Assembly (NCBI GenBank): GCA_025024175.1
Contig: QCXZ01000137.1
Location: 6,758,001 to 6,822,000, forward strand
Length of the DNA: 64,000 bases
Direction: 5' to 3'
Origin: Rhyzopertha dominica
Lineage: Eukaryota; Arthropoda; Insecta; Coleoptera; Bostrichidae
Shown here: positions 56,101-64,000 of the stretch, piece by piece
Layout of the letters: each line of letters starts with the position of its first letter
Numbering within the stretch: the stretch's first letter is position 1
Position numbers and translations under genes: made by a program
The notes under the pieces: model-generated
The model's database searches: none
What the model was told of the DNA's origin: nothing
Seen by the model: the letters and a program-made list of their open reading frames with translations, nothing else

Positions 56101-58936
56101 CCATCTAAATTCGTACTTACATCATACCATTGCTTTGGTATATAGGCAAAACCAGTTCTATGCCGTGCTGTCTGCACTAGACCTAAACTGCACTGATGAG
56201 CTGTAATGACAGCGAAATAGATCTATCTGCAGTTGGTTGAGGTGCAGACAGCACAGCATAGACATGCATTTTAATGATTTTGTTTGTTTGTTGTTAATAC
56301 AAATCTGTCCTATACTTATATAAATTTGGAGGTGCAGCTTTAACACAAACATGGGCGTACCGAAGGGGGGCAGGTGCCCCCCCTGGACCTGGCTTGTCAA
56401 CTCTAGGTCTTTCTAATTTTTTATACATTTAGCTGGTTAATTATGCGTGTACACCTAAAAATTGTGTTATTTACAAAATTGTAAATACAGTAAAATTTAT
56501 AGGAAAGTGTATTTCACAATTTTCATCCAGAACTCATATTTGACGCTTGCAAATGACCTTGTCCAAGTCGTTGTCAAATGGTTTCCAAACTTAATTGATG
56601 CCATGTGCGTTTTGAAACTGTAACTGCAACATTCTAGTTGTTACGAATCGTTGTCTTAGGGCAGATATAGCTTTAAAAGACTATCTTGGTTAGGAGTCAT
56701 AACACGATTTCTGCTTAGTTCAGCTCTTCTACCTTTTCCTATAAAGATTATTCAACTAACTACTGTTGTATGGAATCACATCAGAATCTGTCATATATTC
56801 TGTGATAACTCCAACTGTAGTACCAAATTTCTAAATTCACATTGCATTTTAACAATTAACACAAAAAAAACTAAAAATCTATCGCAACTCACGTTTATGA
56901 AAGTCAATTTATTTAATATAAGTTTTAGTAATCCAGTAAAAGCATTATCAGCAGGAATTAAAACACGGTGTGTTGTTAAAAATGCAATTAAATATATTTC
57001 AGTTTGTTTAAATGAAGCTTAATTTGGTTAAAATACTAACTAGTCGGTTAATTTTTGAGAGCAATGCACTGGCGATCTAAGAAAANTGGCTTGACGCATA
57101 ATGCTGAGGCATTTGTCATTCGGAGTTTTAATAAAGTTAGTTATCCATCGAGTCTTTTTCCCTGGGGAGTAAAAAATACTACAATTGTATCTTTAGCACC
57201 TGGCTAGCTAAAATTTCTAATGCTTCTAGTGTGAGAAGCTGAAACTGTACTAAAAGCGCATCGGTTAATGCATTAGTCTTTGATATGTGTTAAGTCTGAA
57301 TCAGAAATGGTGGTCCTATTAGTAGAATTTTCAAGGAGAAATTTATGTTCCTTTGGTACTTCATATGAGATGGATCACGGATCTTTATTCTCCGAAATAA
57401 AATGTAGCAACTCATCTTTTGTTAATTGCGAGAGCGTTGCACCTGAATGCGCCTTACCTAACTGAGATCATCAATAACTGAATTAGTAATAAAAAGGGCT
57501 TTGTATGATCAGTGTACATGGAAAACAATTTGGGTCTATATTTCACAGAATATGTTTTAAGTCGCCTTGCAGAAAATCCTCGATGATTATTCATGGAATA
57601 AATATGGAATAAATACTTTACTATATATATACTTTATTACTTAAGTGCCTATATCTTATAAACGTTTATTATTTCTATTTATGTTGAATTATATTCTACA
57701 GGACGTTCCTGCTTTGCCTCCCCCTAGACCAAAAGTTGGGTACGCCCATGAACACAAATATTTAACCTTAGGGACCTACGAGTAGGTCTTTTGTTCGATA
57801 ACAAATTACATTTTACTGACCATATATATAACAGAATGTATTTCTAAGCCNCGGTTGCACAAACATGGATCAAATTTGATCCGGGTTTAATCCGCGGTCG
57901 TTGCTATAGCAACACCAATCAGAACACCGGATTGATGACGTTGCTAGGCAACGGCCGCGGATTAAACCATCCCGATTAACTTTGATCCTCCTTTGTGCAA
58001 CCGGCCCAAAGTATTATAAGATTCTAGGTTTTATATATAGAAAATTTGAAGATTTCACCAACATATACGTCATCATTATGTCATTTAACACTTTAGTTAG
58101 GTCAAAGTTGGAGTATGCTTCAATTATTTGGAATCCCATTTATCAAACTCATATAGCAGATGTTGAAGCTGTACAAATTTTTAGATTTTTTATCTGACGG
58201 GGTGTACCCGCCTAAACGTATCGACCAAACAATACTATTAAGTCGTTTTAATTGTATTTTATTAGACCTTCGTCGTTAAAATTGCATCATTCATATAATT
58301 AATTAATATAATAATAAAATTGATTGCTCCTTTTTGCTGAACAAGATGCCCTTTTTGGTCGCCTACAATGAAAGGGAATTACCTTAATAGCCCAACTCTT
58401 TATATACCCCCTTTAGAAAAAATGTTTTATCTAAAGTTCCCATAAATTTAATGTGTAATCACTTTAATATAATTAGCAAATGCTGCGACATAAACAGTGA
58501 TCTTACAGTTTATAGTTGTAACAAAATTTATAAGTTCCTGATTTTCACCTCTTCACATTCTTCTCCCTTTTGTTTTGGTTTTGGTTGGGATTATTGAAAA
58601 TTGACTTGATGTTATTTTGAATTTTGTATTGTTTTAGTTATAAGGGCATAATTTATTTTATTTTGATATTTGCTGCAATCGGGTGTGTTTATAATACGAG
58701 TATTATTATTTAAAAAAGTTTCAGCGTATTTGATATGGTAATACAACGATATATTAATTTCAGAAATGGGATTCACCGCCACCGAAGTCTGTATTAGGCT
58801 AAGAGATAACGGGCTATTAGCGAAGCCCACTCATGGAGACATAATTCGCCTCGCGCCCCCGCTGGTGATGACAGAGAAGCAACTGCTCGAATGCACAACG
58901 ATAATCCTTAATACTATTAATTCATTCCGCAAATAA
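44197..58936 (+). CDS. Oat: ornithine aminotransferase
   Basis: A pyridoxal-phosphate enzyme that moves the delta-amino group of ornithine to 2-oxoglutarate, linking arginine/ornithine to proline and glutamate; mitochondrial in most animals. Exons 44197-44356, 49244-49947, 54900-55152 and 58764-58936 join in phases 1, 0 and 1, giving 429 aa. Motifs: [15 protein letters not shown] (substrate-tunnel region), [33 protein letters not shown] (D251 contacts the pyridine ring) and CLGKALSGG with the Schiff-base Lys280. The ending [20 protein letters not shown] is highly diagnostic. Two Ns fall in exon 3. The chosen start gives an acidic N-terminus without an obvious mitochondrial presequence. An in-frame ATG at 44050 would add a basic leader but lies upstream of the TATA box. 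Introns of 3.6-5.0 kb are full of transposons. Confidence 0.96.
44800..45720 (-). pseudogene. Penelope-like element fragment (RT end and GIY-YIG nuclease)
   Basis: The minus strand keeps, in order: [14 protein letters not shown] and [17 protein letters not shown] (RT block corresponding to GxAMGxPLSPxLA), CGVDDV (degenerate YVDD), [12 protein letters not shown]...[11 protein letters not shown] (45350 region) and [20 protein letters not shown] (about 44925-44865), the GIY-YIG endonuclease motif unique to Penelope-like elements. Stops and frameshifts interrupt it and the 5' part of RT is missing. In aminotransferase intron 1. This order carries hammerhead ribozymes in many animals and is the presumed helper of retrozymes. 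Confidence 0.85.
45721..47773. other. aminotransferase intron 1, middle part
   Basis: AT-rich. A frame at 46707-47009 ends in [14 protein letters not shown], vaguely like the C-terminus of a non-LTR reverse transcriptase, but this is weak. Nothing else recognised. Confidence 0.3.
47774..48606. mobile_element. 833-bp non-autonomous element with inverted ends
   Basis: The ends are exact inverted copies of TACTTCCACATCCAA (47774-47788 and 48592-48606). The interior is AT-rich with purine-rich stretches and no transposase. Looks like a MITE, or the remnant of a larger family. I see no certain target duplication. Confidence 0.55.
50248..51620 (-). pseudogene. 5'-truncated non-LTR retrotransposon (Jockey/CR1/I-like RT)
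   Basis: The minus strand encodes the RT palm: [54 protein letters not shown] and [13 protein letters not shown] (YADD catalytic box near 51185), then [16 protein letters not shown] and [12 protein letters not shown]. One in-frame stop near 51355 and a frameshift in an A-run near 51030 make it dead. The element's 3' end carries AATAAA and an (ATT)n tail (50248-50267 on the plus strand). In aminotransferase intron 2. Confidence 0.88.
51621..52589. other. unannotated intron sequence
   Basis: AT-rich, with a short TA run near 52437-52450. Nothing else seen. Confidence 0.35.
52590..54387 (-). mobile_element. PIF/Harbinger element, decayed
   Basis: The ends are inverted: CCTATTCTGTAAC at 52591 and GTTACAGAATAGG at 54374-54386, extending with mismatches through CAAATCGAATAGGAATGCT. 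Inside, on the minus strand, is a HARBI1-type nuclease in exon-like pieces: [20 protein letters not shown] (54081 down), [62 protein letters not shown] and [20 protein letters not shown] with the catalytic Glu. The block with the first catalytic Asp is missing, a stop replaces Trp after HDSAI, and the second catalytic Asp (GDSGYPL) seems changed to Tyr. I could not fix the 3-bp target duplication. In aminotransferase intron 2. Confidence 0.85.
55719..55822 (-). ncRNA. type I hammerhead ribozyme (retrozyme, antisense copy)
   Basis: Minus strand: stem I arm containing GTGCTGTCTGCAC, AACTGCA, then CTGATGA (55787-55781), stem II GCTGT/ACAGC with an AATG loop, GAAA, palindromic stem III ATAGTACTAT, C17, cleavage between 55753 and 55752, then TGCAGTT and GTGCAGACAGCAC closing stem I. 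All conserved core bases are present. Stem III differs from the other copies (GTAC for GATC in the centre) but stays a perfect palindrome. Confidence 0.92.
56158..56261 (+). ncRNA. type I hammerhead ribozyme (retrozyme, sense copy)
   Basis: Core CTGATGA at 56193-56199; stem II GCTGT-AATG-ACAGC; GAAA; stem III ATAGATCTAT; cleavage after the C of ATC (before TGCAG at 56228). Inner stem I AACTGCA/TGCAGTT is 7 perfect pairs; outer stem I GTGCTGTCTGCAC/GTGCAGACAGCAC is 13 perfect pairs, then CTATGC/GCATAG. The internal loop in stem I lies where natural hammerheads make their tertiary contact with loop II. Confidence 0.94.
56342..57758. mobile_element. hAT-type element with 8-bp target duplication
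   Basis: The element is 56350-57750 (1401 bp). Its ends are CATGGGCGTACC and GGTACGCCCATG-like inverted repeats (the right end reads GGGTACGCCCATG), flanked by the 8-mer AACACAAA on both sides (56342-56349 and 57751-57758), the hallmark size of hAT duplications. I do not find a recognisable transposase, so it is non-autonomous or fully decayed. It landed inside the RT fragment. Confidence 0.85.
57850..58006. repeat. foldback MITE
   Basis: The arms CGGTTGCACAAA...GGATTAAACC-type and their inverted counterparts run inward from CGGTTGCAC (57852) and GTGCAACCGG (to 58005). The inner parts TTTAATCCGCGG and CCGCGGATTAAA are exact inverted copies, as are GTTGCTATAGCAAC and GTTGCTAGGCAAC-like inner palindromes. 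Inserted between RT codons of the surrounding fragment. Confidence 0.8.
58201..58763. other. end of aminotransferase intron 3
   Basis: AT-rich; no feature recognised before the acceptor (atttcag) at 58763. Confidence 0.4.
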
Positions 58937-59180
58937 CGAACGCTGGCGCAACTGTGTCCTATAAAATACCGCATATGAAATGTGTCGGATGCATCGATAC
59001 CGATGAGGAGTGAAGACGCAAGAGGCGACTGGATGCTGACGCGTCTGGAGAGGGATGAGATTTTTTTGTCTCGCTGACAGTAGGTTAAGTTAGTTTTTAT
59101 TTGCGTCACACAGAATACGTGAGTATTTGTTATAGGAACACATGACAGTTGTAGCACGTCACTTTATCAGTTTTCGGAAA

Positions 59181-59186
59181 AATAAA
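59181..59186 (+). terminator. polyadenylation signal of ornithine aminotransferase
   Basis: AATAAA 245 nt after the stop codon at 58936, the first such signal downstream. Confidence 0.5.
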
Positions 59187-60041
59187 GATTTAGTTACCTG
59201 ACGTAGTGTTAATCCCTTTGACGTAATGGTTCTAGCGGTAATGAGTAAAGCAAATTATACAGGGAGATGTGTACGTAAATTATTTGTAAACAGACGACAA
59301 AAATGTTTGTGTAGCGCAAGGATATGTAACAAAGTTACATGAAGTAATCCTGGAGAATACCCCCATAAGCTGGAAAAATAGGTTTCACGTACTCACCGAT
59401 GCTGCTATAGTAAAAGCGATCTTCACACTTAAACTATCCAGTTCGTCTGGCAAATGTCAGGAAGGCGAGGAAATTTGTTTTGCGGCCTGAAAAGATAAAC
59501 AAAGACACCTTAGTATTTTTTATTATAAGCTGGTGCTATGTATATACTACAATACACGAGAGCAAATACTATTCGATAAAATTCAACATGTTCATATGCG
59601 ATGAACTACAAAACGCTGAAGGTACTGAAATCATTATAGACCTCTAAATATCGTCAACAAAAAATGAAAGGACAAAGATACCTATATACCATATAAGGGG
59701 TGAGGAAGAAATATGGAAACCCCTAAATATTCTGGAACTAAAAAAAATGTCTCAGACAAAAAGGTATAGGCAGTCAAAAATCTATCTTCTCAGATTATAA
59801 GTTTGACCTTATTTTTTAAATAGACACATACATTTTATATCATATATTCTTGTAGCTTATCAAGAGCTTTGCAAACAAAAGAATTTTCTTCAAAATTGTC
59901 TAAGTTGTAGACCATTGAAGTTATGATGTCACTAGGATTCACATTACCTAAAATGTACCGCGAATAAACAAAATAATGTAAATGTGAAATTAAATATTTA
60001 CACAGCTAGTTACCCAGAATACTCAAAAGAAAGGTAAAGAC
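59187..60041. other. unannotated spacer
   Basis: AT-rich, no feature recognised. Confidence 0.35.
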
Positions 60042-60250
60042 TAGGGCTGGGCGATGAGGTATCGATATTCGATACCGGCGCAGTATCGATACTACTCGAA
60101 GGTATCGAAGTATCGAAAGTATAGAAGTATCAAAAGTACCTAAAGTATCGAATGTATCAAAAGTATCAAAGCATCAAAGTTAGCAAAAGTGTAAAGTATC
60201 GAAAATATCGCAGTATTGAAAGAAATTGAATGTATCAAAGATATCAAAGT
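60042..60250. repeat. TATCGAAAG-type microsatellite with hAT-like edge
   Basis: Starts TAGGGCTGGGCGATGAGGTA, a sequence typical of hAT element ends, and continues into about 20 imperfect units of the form (A)GTATCGAA/(A)GTATCAAA. Probably a non-autonomous hAT end that has expanded into a minisatellite; no partner end seen. Confidence 0.5.
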
Positions 60251-60540
60251 TGCTTCACTATATATAGGTGCTATAAATCAATGGTTGAATTATTGAAATA
60301 GGAATAGTTTGGAATATGCTGCAGCGCATGTACTATATATCAAATATTAAATCCAGTTATAACTACTAACCATCTGCATATTCAATTATCCTAATCTAAA
60401 CCTAATCCAAGCAAAACTATCTACTTTTTATTTATTTTATGCTAGAGATGTATTTTTTAATTATTTAATGTGTCCAGTGTCCACCTACTGTAGATTAAGT
60501 GGTAGGAGGTCATAGCACTTAATAAATAATAACTATAATA
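60251..60540. other. unannotated spacer
   Basis: AT-rich; no feature recognised. Confidence 0.3.
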
Positions 60541-61847
60541 AAGCGTGATCGGTAAAGTCGCATGACCTGTTTTTTAAATTTGTTTCTCTTAATCTAGTAG
60601 GCGTATCGACTGTCTCTGTTATGTCACTTATTAGACAGTTGTCAAACTATTGAGTACACGTCTTAGTTGCATTGCACAACAGTGAATAAAAAATGGAACG
60701 TAAATCAAGGGAAGACTTTGCAAGACGAGTATGCCACTACTTTGAAACCGTTGCCAACCGAAACAAGTTCCAAACTGTAATGCACTTTGCTGAGGAGGGC
60801 CACAATAAGAGATCATTGTATAACATTATATCTAGGTATGAACGAACGGGAAATATGAATTACAAGAAGATTACTGGACGTCCTCGAAAGGAAACAACAC
60901 AAATACTATGCGCTTCCATAAAGAATATCTTCAAATTCGATCCACTGACGTCTGAACGTATGGCTGCTACTAAATTGAATATATCCCAGTCGTATTTACA
61001 TAAACTCAAAGTTCACAAATTAGGGATTAAAGCAAGGAAATGTAAGATTCTTCCTCACTACACTGCGGCCAAAAAATTGAGAGCAAAAACAGCGTGTCGA
61101 AAAATTGTAGAAAAACGAGCAACCAAGAAATCCGGGAATATTATCGTTATAGATGATGAAACCTATATCGCCTGTGACCGTAATGATATCCCAGGTACAA
61201 AATTGTATCATTGTAGTAATGAAAACGAAATACCCCTTGAAATGATGATTAAGCCTAAGAAAAAATTTTTCAATAAATTTTTACTATGGCAAGCAATTGA
61301 TGAATGTGGGAATGTCTCGGAACCTTTCATTTTTTAGGGTACTATGAATAAAGACGTTTATTTAAGGGAAAGCATTAAGAAGCGACTACTTCCCTTTATT
61401 GCTGGAAAGGGCCTGCTTTTCTAGCCAGACCTAGCAACATGCCACTATGCCACTCAAAACGTTGAATTTCTAAAAAGTAAAAATATCGATTTTATAGAAA
61501 ATATAACAACGCTGCTAAAGTTCCCCAGACAAGGCCTGTGGAAAAATTTTGGGCGCTTATTAAACGTAAATACGCTGCTCGAAAAATGCCAGCTAAAAAT
61601 TTAAATTCGTTTAAATGTAAAAAAAATAGCAAAGAAGTGTCTCAAGAGAGTGGTGCGGCGTTGATGAAAGACGTTCGCAAAAAGCTTCGTTTGATTGGAA
61701 GGAACGGTGTGTATGCGCCACTAAACATTATTAATTAGTTAATAATACTTGTTATTGAAATAGTATGTAGGTTTAATTCAAATGTGTTTGCTGGTTTGCA
61801 AAAATAAAATTATTGAAAGGAGTCATCTGACTTTACTGATCATACTT
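60541..61847 (+). mobile_element. Tc1/mariner superfamily element, DD37E type, inactive
   Basis: The ends are inverted: AAGCGTGATCGGTAAAGTC (60541 on) and GACTTTACTGATCATACTT (to 61847), each next to TA (60539-60540 and 61848-61849). It encloses one broken transposase on the plus strand. Confidence 0.85.
60693..61738 (+). pseudogene. DD37E transposase pseudogene
   Basis: Starts MERKSREDFARRV. It has a helix-turn-helix N-terminus with the GRPRKE linker (about residues 63-68), the first catalytic Asp in VIDDETYIACD, then a stop (TAG at 61336), GTMNKDVYLRE, a second stop in place of Trp before PDLATCHYA (second Asp), a frameshift near 61510, and RPVEKFWALIKRKYA with the catalytic Glu. With the shift allowed for, 37 residues separate the last two acidic residues, as in the mosquito-type ITmD37E group. 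Two stops and one shift make it non-functional. Confidence 0.85.
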
Positions 61848-61849
61848 TA

Positions 61850-62575
61850 GTAACGTCCTAACAGCTTGCTTGAGTCGGGACTTCGTTAACTGTCAAAACT
61901 GACAATTTTAAAACGGGTAGCTGTGGTTTTACTTATTTACAATTAGTAGTTTTCAAACTTTGCGGCGCGATTTATCATTTGCTAGAATAGCAAAAAGTTT
62001 ATAAATTGGTCTACTGAGCCAACAAATGCAAATTTTTCGCACGTATTTTCGAATTATCGTTTGTCAGCTTAACAACCAGCAAACTTCTGTAGTAAAGAAT
62101 AAAGATAGTAAATAAAAAAAAATAAGATTGATTAAAATCTGACTAATTAGATCGTTAAAAACATGAAAGACAAAGCACATATGCTCTGTAATCTTTTGTG
62201 TCTCAAAACGTATCGGTAGATACACCAAAAAATATGGTGAGCGAAAAAAAATTGCAAATTTACGAAGGGATAAAAAGTTGAGCTTTTTTGTACCATCGCT
62301 CTTCAAAAGAATTAACATNNTTACATTCCAATTCTAAAGTTTCAGTGATTATTTCNAATTTCTATCTCTCTGAGAATTGAGAAATGCTGGTAATGAATAC
62401 CCGACAAAATTTGCAAAAGTAAAAATAAACACACTTTATATCTCAAAAACGAGAAAAGCGAACACGAGTTGCATATACAAATCTTCATTAAACGGCCCAA
62501 GGAGCATTTCCTAGATCCTAGATGTGCTTATACTAAATCATAGTTTGCACGATATGCTGTAGTAGATAAGGAATC
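61850..62575. other. unannotated spacer
   Basis: AT-rich with three Ns (62319, 62320, 62356). No feature recognised. Confidence 0.35.
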
Positions 62576-62716
62576 GGTCACTTCCTTTAGGAAGTAGTAC
62601 CCGTTAAGGCAGCTAGGTGGCTTTGCCATCGTCAGTGTAATGCTGAGAGATGGCATTGCCATCCTAAATTCTTACTTACATCATACCATTGCTTTGGTAT
62701 ATAAGCAAAACCAGTT

Positions 62717-62820
62717 CTATGCCGTGCTGTCTACACTAGACCTAAACTGCACTGATGAGCTGTAATGACAGCGAAATAGATCTATCTGCATTTGGTTGAG
62801 GTGTAGACAGCACAGCATAG
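62717..62820 (+). ncRNA. type I hammerhead ribozyme (array unit 1)
   Basis: Core CTGATGA at 62752-62758, GAAA, palindromic stem III, cleavage after 62786. Outer stem I is GTGCTGTCTACAC/GTGTAGACAGCAC: compared with the 56.2-kb copy, one G-C pair has become A-T on both arms, a compensatory change. Inner stem I has one weakened region (TGCATTT). Confidence 0.9.
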
Positions 62821-63068
62821 ACATGCATTTTAATGTATGTCGGTTCTTGCCCGCTAGCAAAAAGTGCCGTGGCCGCCTGCTGTCAAATTGAAGTATGCAG
62901 TTGCATGCCAATTTGTCAGGCCACAGGTCACTCCTTTAGGAAGTAGTACCCGTTAAGGCAACTAGGTGGCTTTGTCATCATGTCAGTGTAATGCTGACAG
63001 ATGGCATTGCCATCCTAAATTCTTACTGATATCATACCATTGCTTTGGTATATAAGCAAAACCAGTTG

Positions 63069-63171
63069 TATGCCGTGCTGTCTGCACTAGACCTAAACTG
63101 CACTGATGAGCTGTAATGACAGTGAAATAGATCTATCTGCAGTTGGTTGAGGTGTAGACAGTACAGCATAG
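63069..63171 (+). ncRNA. type I hammerhead ribozyme (array unit 2)
   Basis: Core CTGATGA at 63103-63109. Stem II closes with G-U (AGTGAAA instead of AGCGAAA). Stem III palindrome intact; cleavage after 63137. Outer stem I has two G-U wobbles. Confidence 0.88.
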
Positions 63172-63417
63172 ACATGCATTTTAATGTATGTCGGTTCTTG
63201 TCCGCTAGCAAAAAGTGCCGTGGCGGCCTGCTGTCAAATTGAAGTATGCAGTTGCATGCCAATTTGTCAGGCCACAGGTCACTCCTTTAGGAAGTAGTAC
63301 CCGTTAAGGCAGCTAGGTGGCTTGTCATCATGTCAGTGTAATGCTGACAGATGGCACTGCCATCCTAAATTCTTACTTACGTCATACCATTGCTTTGGTA
63401 TATCAGCAAAACCAGTT

Positions 63418-63521
63418 CTATGCCGTGCTGTCTACACTACACCTAAATTGCACTGATGAGCTGTAATAACAGCGAAATAGATCTATCTGCAGTTAGTTGA
63501 GGTGTAGACAGCACAGCATAG
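63418..63521 (+). ncRNA. type I hammerhead ribozyme (array unit 3)
   Basis: Core CTGATGA at 63453-63459. Stem II GCTGT/ACAGC with loop AATA; stem III intact; cleavage after 63487. Outer stem I GTGCTGTCTACAC/GTGTAGACAGCAC is fully paired. Confidence 0.9.
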
Positions 63522-63532
63522 ACATGCATTTT

Positions 63533-64000
63533 ACATTATACAATAATATAACTTATTGGCACATAACATATTCATTATATAGTAGTTTTCCGATATAAAA
63601 TCATGCGGACTTGTTATAAGAATGTGAACGAGCACTAATTTGGCAGTATTTGAATATATGTATGTAATGAGACGTCAAGACTTACAAAGCTTTCATGTGA
63701 AGGATGTTTACCAGAAACAATTATTGTATCACTTGGATTCTTTGTAAGTGGCAGCATATTAAATATTTCACCTTTATGATACATTTATAAAAGTTGAAGG
63801 TCTAAGATTTGTTTTTAATTAAAATTAACCATGCATTCGTTGGATATCTTCTATTTCTTTATGCTTCGTACAAAATACTTCTATCTTTTCAATTAAACTT
63901 TACGGATGAATCCATTCTAAATAGTTTTTGTACCCTTAAATCGTATTGTTTTATTCTAAAATAACCTACTGCGTTATTGCAGCAATATATAACGTCAATG
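63533..64000. other. unannotated window end
   Basis: AT-rich sequence; nothing recognised. Confidence 0.3.

Larger units (their letters stand above)
55495..56285. mobile_element. retrozyme insertion, two ribozymes in opposite orientation, 13-bp target duplication
   Basis: The insertion is 55508-56272 between two perfect copies of AATGATTTTGTTT (55495-55507 and 56273-56285). It begins with about one antisense monomer (55508-55861), then a short antisense start (55862-55892), then switches to sense orientation (55893-56272), ending in GACATGCATTTTA. The same antisense start (AAGTAAGAATTTAGATGG) and sense end (GCATTTTA) bound the copy at 6800-7065. The monomer is non-coding; frames of about 64-77 codons starting [10 protein letters not shown] are an antisense reading of the repeat. 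Confidence 0.9.
56286..58200 (+). pseudogene. non-LTR RT fragment split by two later insertions
   Basis: After removing the hAT element (56350-57750 plus one duplication) and the foldback MITE (about 57850-58006), the plus-strand frame reads [12 protein letters not shown], then [20 protein letters not shown], then [19 protein letters not shown], then [17 protein letters not shown]. This is the C-terminal part of a Jockey/CR1-like reverse transcriptase (LGVLFDxKLxFxxHI; KLEYASxIWxP). It is truncated at both ends and lies in aminotransferase intron 3. Confidence 0.75.
62576..63532 (+). mobile_element. tandem retrozyme array (about 2.7 monomers)
   Basis: Direct repeats in ribozyme-sense orientation. 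The distance between successive predicted cleavage sites is 351 bp (62787 to 63138) and 350 bp (63138 to 63488), so two complete monomers lie between three ribozymes. Each monomer contains the ATGGCATTGCCAT palindrome, the CTTCCTTTAGGAAG-type hairpin (the C-TTCC version is shortened in units 2 and 3) and ATACCATTGCTTTGGTAT. The array ends GACATGCATTTTA, the same 3' terminus as the other insertions. I see no flanking duplication here. Confidence 0.9.

Noticed and set aside
62717..63262. Repeated 64-77 codon reading frames starting [10 protein letters not shown] (also at 55.6-56.2 kb), looking like a small gene family
   Set aside because: They are the antisense of the retrozyme ribozyme region and recur because the DNA repeats. 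The base pairing of the RNA explains the conservation better than coding.
1..64000. tRNA, rRNA or CRISPR loci
   Set aside because: Scanned by eye for paired A/B boxes, cloverleaf ends and regular spacer-repeat arrays; none found. The only regular array is the retrozyme.

Overview
This is a 64 kb stretch of AT-rich nuclear DNA from an animal, almost certainly an insect. The reasons are spliced genes with many 54-58 nt introns, insect-type hexokinase and ornithine aminotransferase, and a dense mix of arthropod transposon families. A beetle is my best guess, from the look of the hexokinase, but the window alone does not prove it. Single Ns are scattered through the assembly.

Host genes. (1) A hexokinase gene runs left to right from a probable first exon at 12030 to a stop at 34531. 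It has two versions of a 100-nt exon (31249-31348 and 31723-31822) that look mutually exclusive. (2) On the minus strand, LTO1 (38220-38697) and a METTL25-family methyltransferase (36827-38218) lie head to tail, with one nucleotide between the stop of the first and the ATG of the second: an apparent dicistronic unit. (3) A possible 52-aa single-pass membrane protein starts 176 bp away on the plus strand (38874-39032). (4) Ornithine aminotransferase (44197-58936) has four coding exons. Its introns hold a Penelope-like fragment, a non-LTR retroelement, a PIF/Harbinger relic, a nested hAT element, a foldback MITE and retrozyme copies.

Mobile DNA. A Tc1-type transposon with long inverted repeats, TA duplications and an intact spliced transposase (1663-3282) sits inside a DIRS-like reverse transcriptase relic. 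A very young BEL/Pao LTR retrotransposon (18384-24755) has LTRs identical apart from one N, a perfect 5-bp target duplication and one open reading frame. Decayed mariner, pogo-like, DD37E, Harbinger, hAT, Penelope-like and non-LTR copies fill most remaining introns and spacers.

The most unusual content is a repeat family with ~350-bp monomers at 6.6-7.1, 55.5-56.3 and 62.6-63.5 kb. Each monomer encodes a textbook type I hammerhead ribozyme with compensatory changes between copies, a tiny palindromic stem III and a long stem I. Two insertions are bounded by perfect 13-bp target-site duplications, and three share the same 3' end. This is the architecture of a metazoan retrozyme: a small non-autonomous retroelement that moves through self-cleaved, probably circular, RNA. 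Short reading frames inside it are not genes.

Region by region: 1-7.1 kb, nested transposon relics and the first retrozyme; 7.1-12 kb, spacer with CpG-rich candidate promoters; 12-34.5 kb, hexokinase; 36.8-39 kb, methyltransferase/LTO1/small ORF; 39-44 kb, spacer with a 1.3-kb tandem duplication ending just upstream of the aminotransferase promoter; 44-59 kb, aminotransferase; 59-64 kb, spacer with a microsatellite, a DD37E relic and the retrozyme array.
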